DNA from: Bombiscardovia asteroides_K
Lineage (GTDB): Bacteria > Actinomycetota > Actinomycetes > Actinomycetales > Bifidobacteriaceae
Direction of reading: 5' to 3'
Assembly (NCBI RefSeq): GCF_048001765.1
Contig: NZ_CP181447.1
Span: 1,302,001 to 1,366,000, forward strand
DNA: 64,000 nucleotides
The notes under the pieces were generated by a model, which did no database searches, was not told the DNA's origin, and saw nothing but the letters and a program-made list of their open reading frames with translations. Shown here piece after piece: positions 63,222 through 64,000 of this stretch. The position numbers and the translations under genes are program-made. Each line of letters opens with the position of its first letter. Position 1 is the first letter of the stretch.

Positions 63222-64000
63222 TCAACCTTGGGCTGGGTTCGGGTCACCGGTGTCAAGCAGACGGTGGAAGGCTGCCTCGTCCAGGATGGGCAGGCCCAGA
63301 CTCTCAGCCTTGTCGGCCTTGGAACCCGGATTGGCGCCCACCACCACATAGGTGGTCTTTTTGCTGACGGATCCTGAAGCCTTGCCGCCGCGCTCTACGA
63401 TGGCCTCCTTTGCAGAGTCCCTGGAGAAGTCCTCCAGACTGCCGGTGACCACCACGGTCATACCCTTCAGGGTCTGCGGCTTGGTGCTGCGCTCGACGTG
63501 AGCACCCACACCAGCTGCCTGCCAAGCATCCAGGATGCGCCCACGCCAGTCGCCTGGCTGACGGGCGCCCTGGAACCAGTCGTGAATGGAGTGCGCGATC
63601 TCGGGGCCCACACCGTCCAGCTCGGACAGGTCCTCCACGCTGGCCTCCTCCACGGCCTTGAGCGACGGGAAACGGGTGGCTATGGCCCGGGCCGAGGTCG
63701 GTCCCAGATGCCGGATGGACAGGGCCACCAGGACCCTCCACAGGTCGGCATGCCTGGCCTTGTCAATCTCTTCAAGCATCTGCAGGGTGTTCCTGGAGGG
63801 TTGGGCATCGGCACTGCCCAAGGCGGCCTCCTGGACCTGGGTCTCATGACTGTTCATGGCCCGCTCACCCTGCCCCATCTGGGCACTCTTGGGCAGGTTA
63901 TAGAAGGCGGGCACCCGGTACCAAAGACCACTGCCGCCAGTCCGGTGCTTTGTTGTTGTGCGGCCCTGTCGGCCTTCGACCTCCACCTGCTCCATCAGGG
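63222..64000 (-). CDS. ligA: NAD-dependent DNA ligase, C-terminal part (5' end outside window)
   Basis: The frame is open to the window's right edge, so the start lies outside. The visible 259 residues end a LigA: LWRVLVALSIRHLGPTSARAIA begins the helix-hairpin-helix domain (about 85-165), including LSELDGVGPEIAHSI, and the last 80 residues are a BRCT domain (KGMTVVVTGSLEDFSRDSAKEAI). The linker before the HhH region (about 63750-63880) contains an insertion with a Gln/Ser-rich stretch relative to typical LigA. No zinc-finger cysteines lie in the visible part; they should be beyond the edge. Confidence 0.9.
   Translation of the reverse strand, partial: LMEQVEVEGRQGRTTTKHRTGGSGLWYRVPAFYNLPKSAQMGQGERAMNSHETQVQEAALGSADAQPSRNTLQMLEEIDKARHADLWRVLVALSIRHLGPTSARAIATRFPSLKAVEEASVEDLSELDGVGPEIAHSIHDWFQGARQPGDWRGRILDAWQAAGVGAHVERSTKPQTLKGMTVVVTGSLEDFSRDSAKEAIVERGGKASGSVSKKTTYVVVGANPGSKADKAESLGLPILDEAAFHRLLDTGDPNPAQG

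Noticed and set aside
1..64000. CRISPR array, rRNA operon, origin of replication or intact transposase
   Set aside because: No regularly spaced short repeats, no rRNA sequence, no DnaA-box cluster with dnaA/dnaN, and no intact transposase or integrase motif was seen.

Overview
The window is most likely bifidobacterial, from a lineage related to the insect-gut Bifidobacterium asteroides group. This rests on an argCJBDFRGH operon with a fused regulator gene, the actinobacterial DUF3043 and DUF4191 proteins beside glnA, the order tyrS - TPR protein - HAD phosphatase - small acidic protein - tlyA, and generally G+C-rich coding sequence. A superoxide dismutase gene and a succinate dehydrogenase/fumarate reductase pair are present. 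Both are unusual for Bifidobacterium in general but fit the oxygen-tolerant bee-gut lineages. Species assignment is inference.

Region by region. 1-6 kb: the 3' part of dprA, an alkyltransferase-like gene converging on it, sdhA-sdhB, an O-methyltransferase-like gene and a LOG-family hydrolase. 6.4-9.1 kb: a tightly overlapping minus-strand operon of an ABC ATPase, an FtsX-type permease, a second membrane protein and two very small ORFs, resembling bacteriocin-associated exporters. 9.3-14.3 kb: a heterodimeric ABC exporter pair divergent from an AraC regulator, an arrangement like YbtPQ/YbtA. 14.3-18.5 kb: a frameshifted C39-peptidase-like pseudogene, a broken GntR-type regulator, and an intact NCS1 permease plus isochorismatase-family hydrolase pair.

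18.5-27.9 kb is an accessory island. It is visibly A+T-rich from about 18.5 to 25 kb, with one intact MFS exporter gene, two decayed MFS genes, a poly-C/poly-G inverted tract, a phage-repressor-like HTH fragment, and two tandem Ltp-type (superinfection-exclusion-like) membrane protein genes. Each Ltp gene faces a convergent tRNA or tRNA-like sequence. The second of these is an intact tRNA-Arg(ACG) that borders the conserved chromosome.

28-64 kb is core genome. tlyA, an acidic protein, a HAD phosphatase, an RGG/TPR/acidic protein and tyrS form one operon. An SGNH hydrolase gene follows. The complete arginine operon (36-44 kb) is preceded by two ARG-box-like operators. Next come a DJ-1/PfpI protein, a proline-rich membrane protein, pheT, pheS, a SpoU rRNA methyltransferase and sodA. 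A thiamine-precursor ECF transporter follows (ykoE plus a fused A-A-T protein) under a TPP riboswitch. The remainder is an M20 dipeptidase, DUF3043, a dihydrolipoamide-dehydrogenase-like gene, DUF4191, glnA, an MFS transporter, an Mrp/ApbC ATPase and the 3' end of ligA.

No rRNA operon and no CRISPR array were seen. All family names come from motif recognition by eye; no database search was possible.
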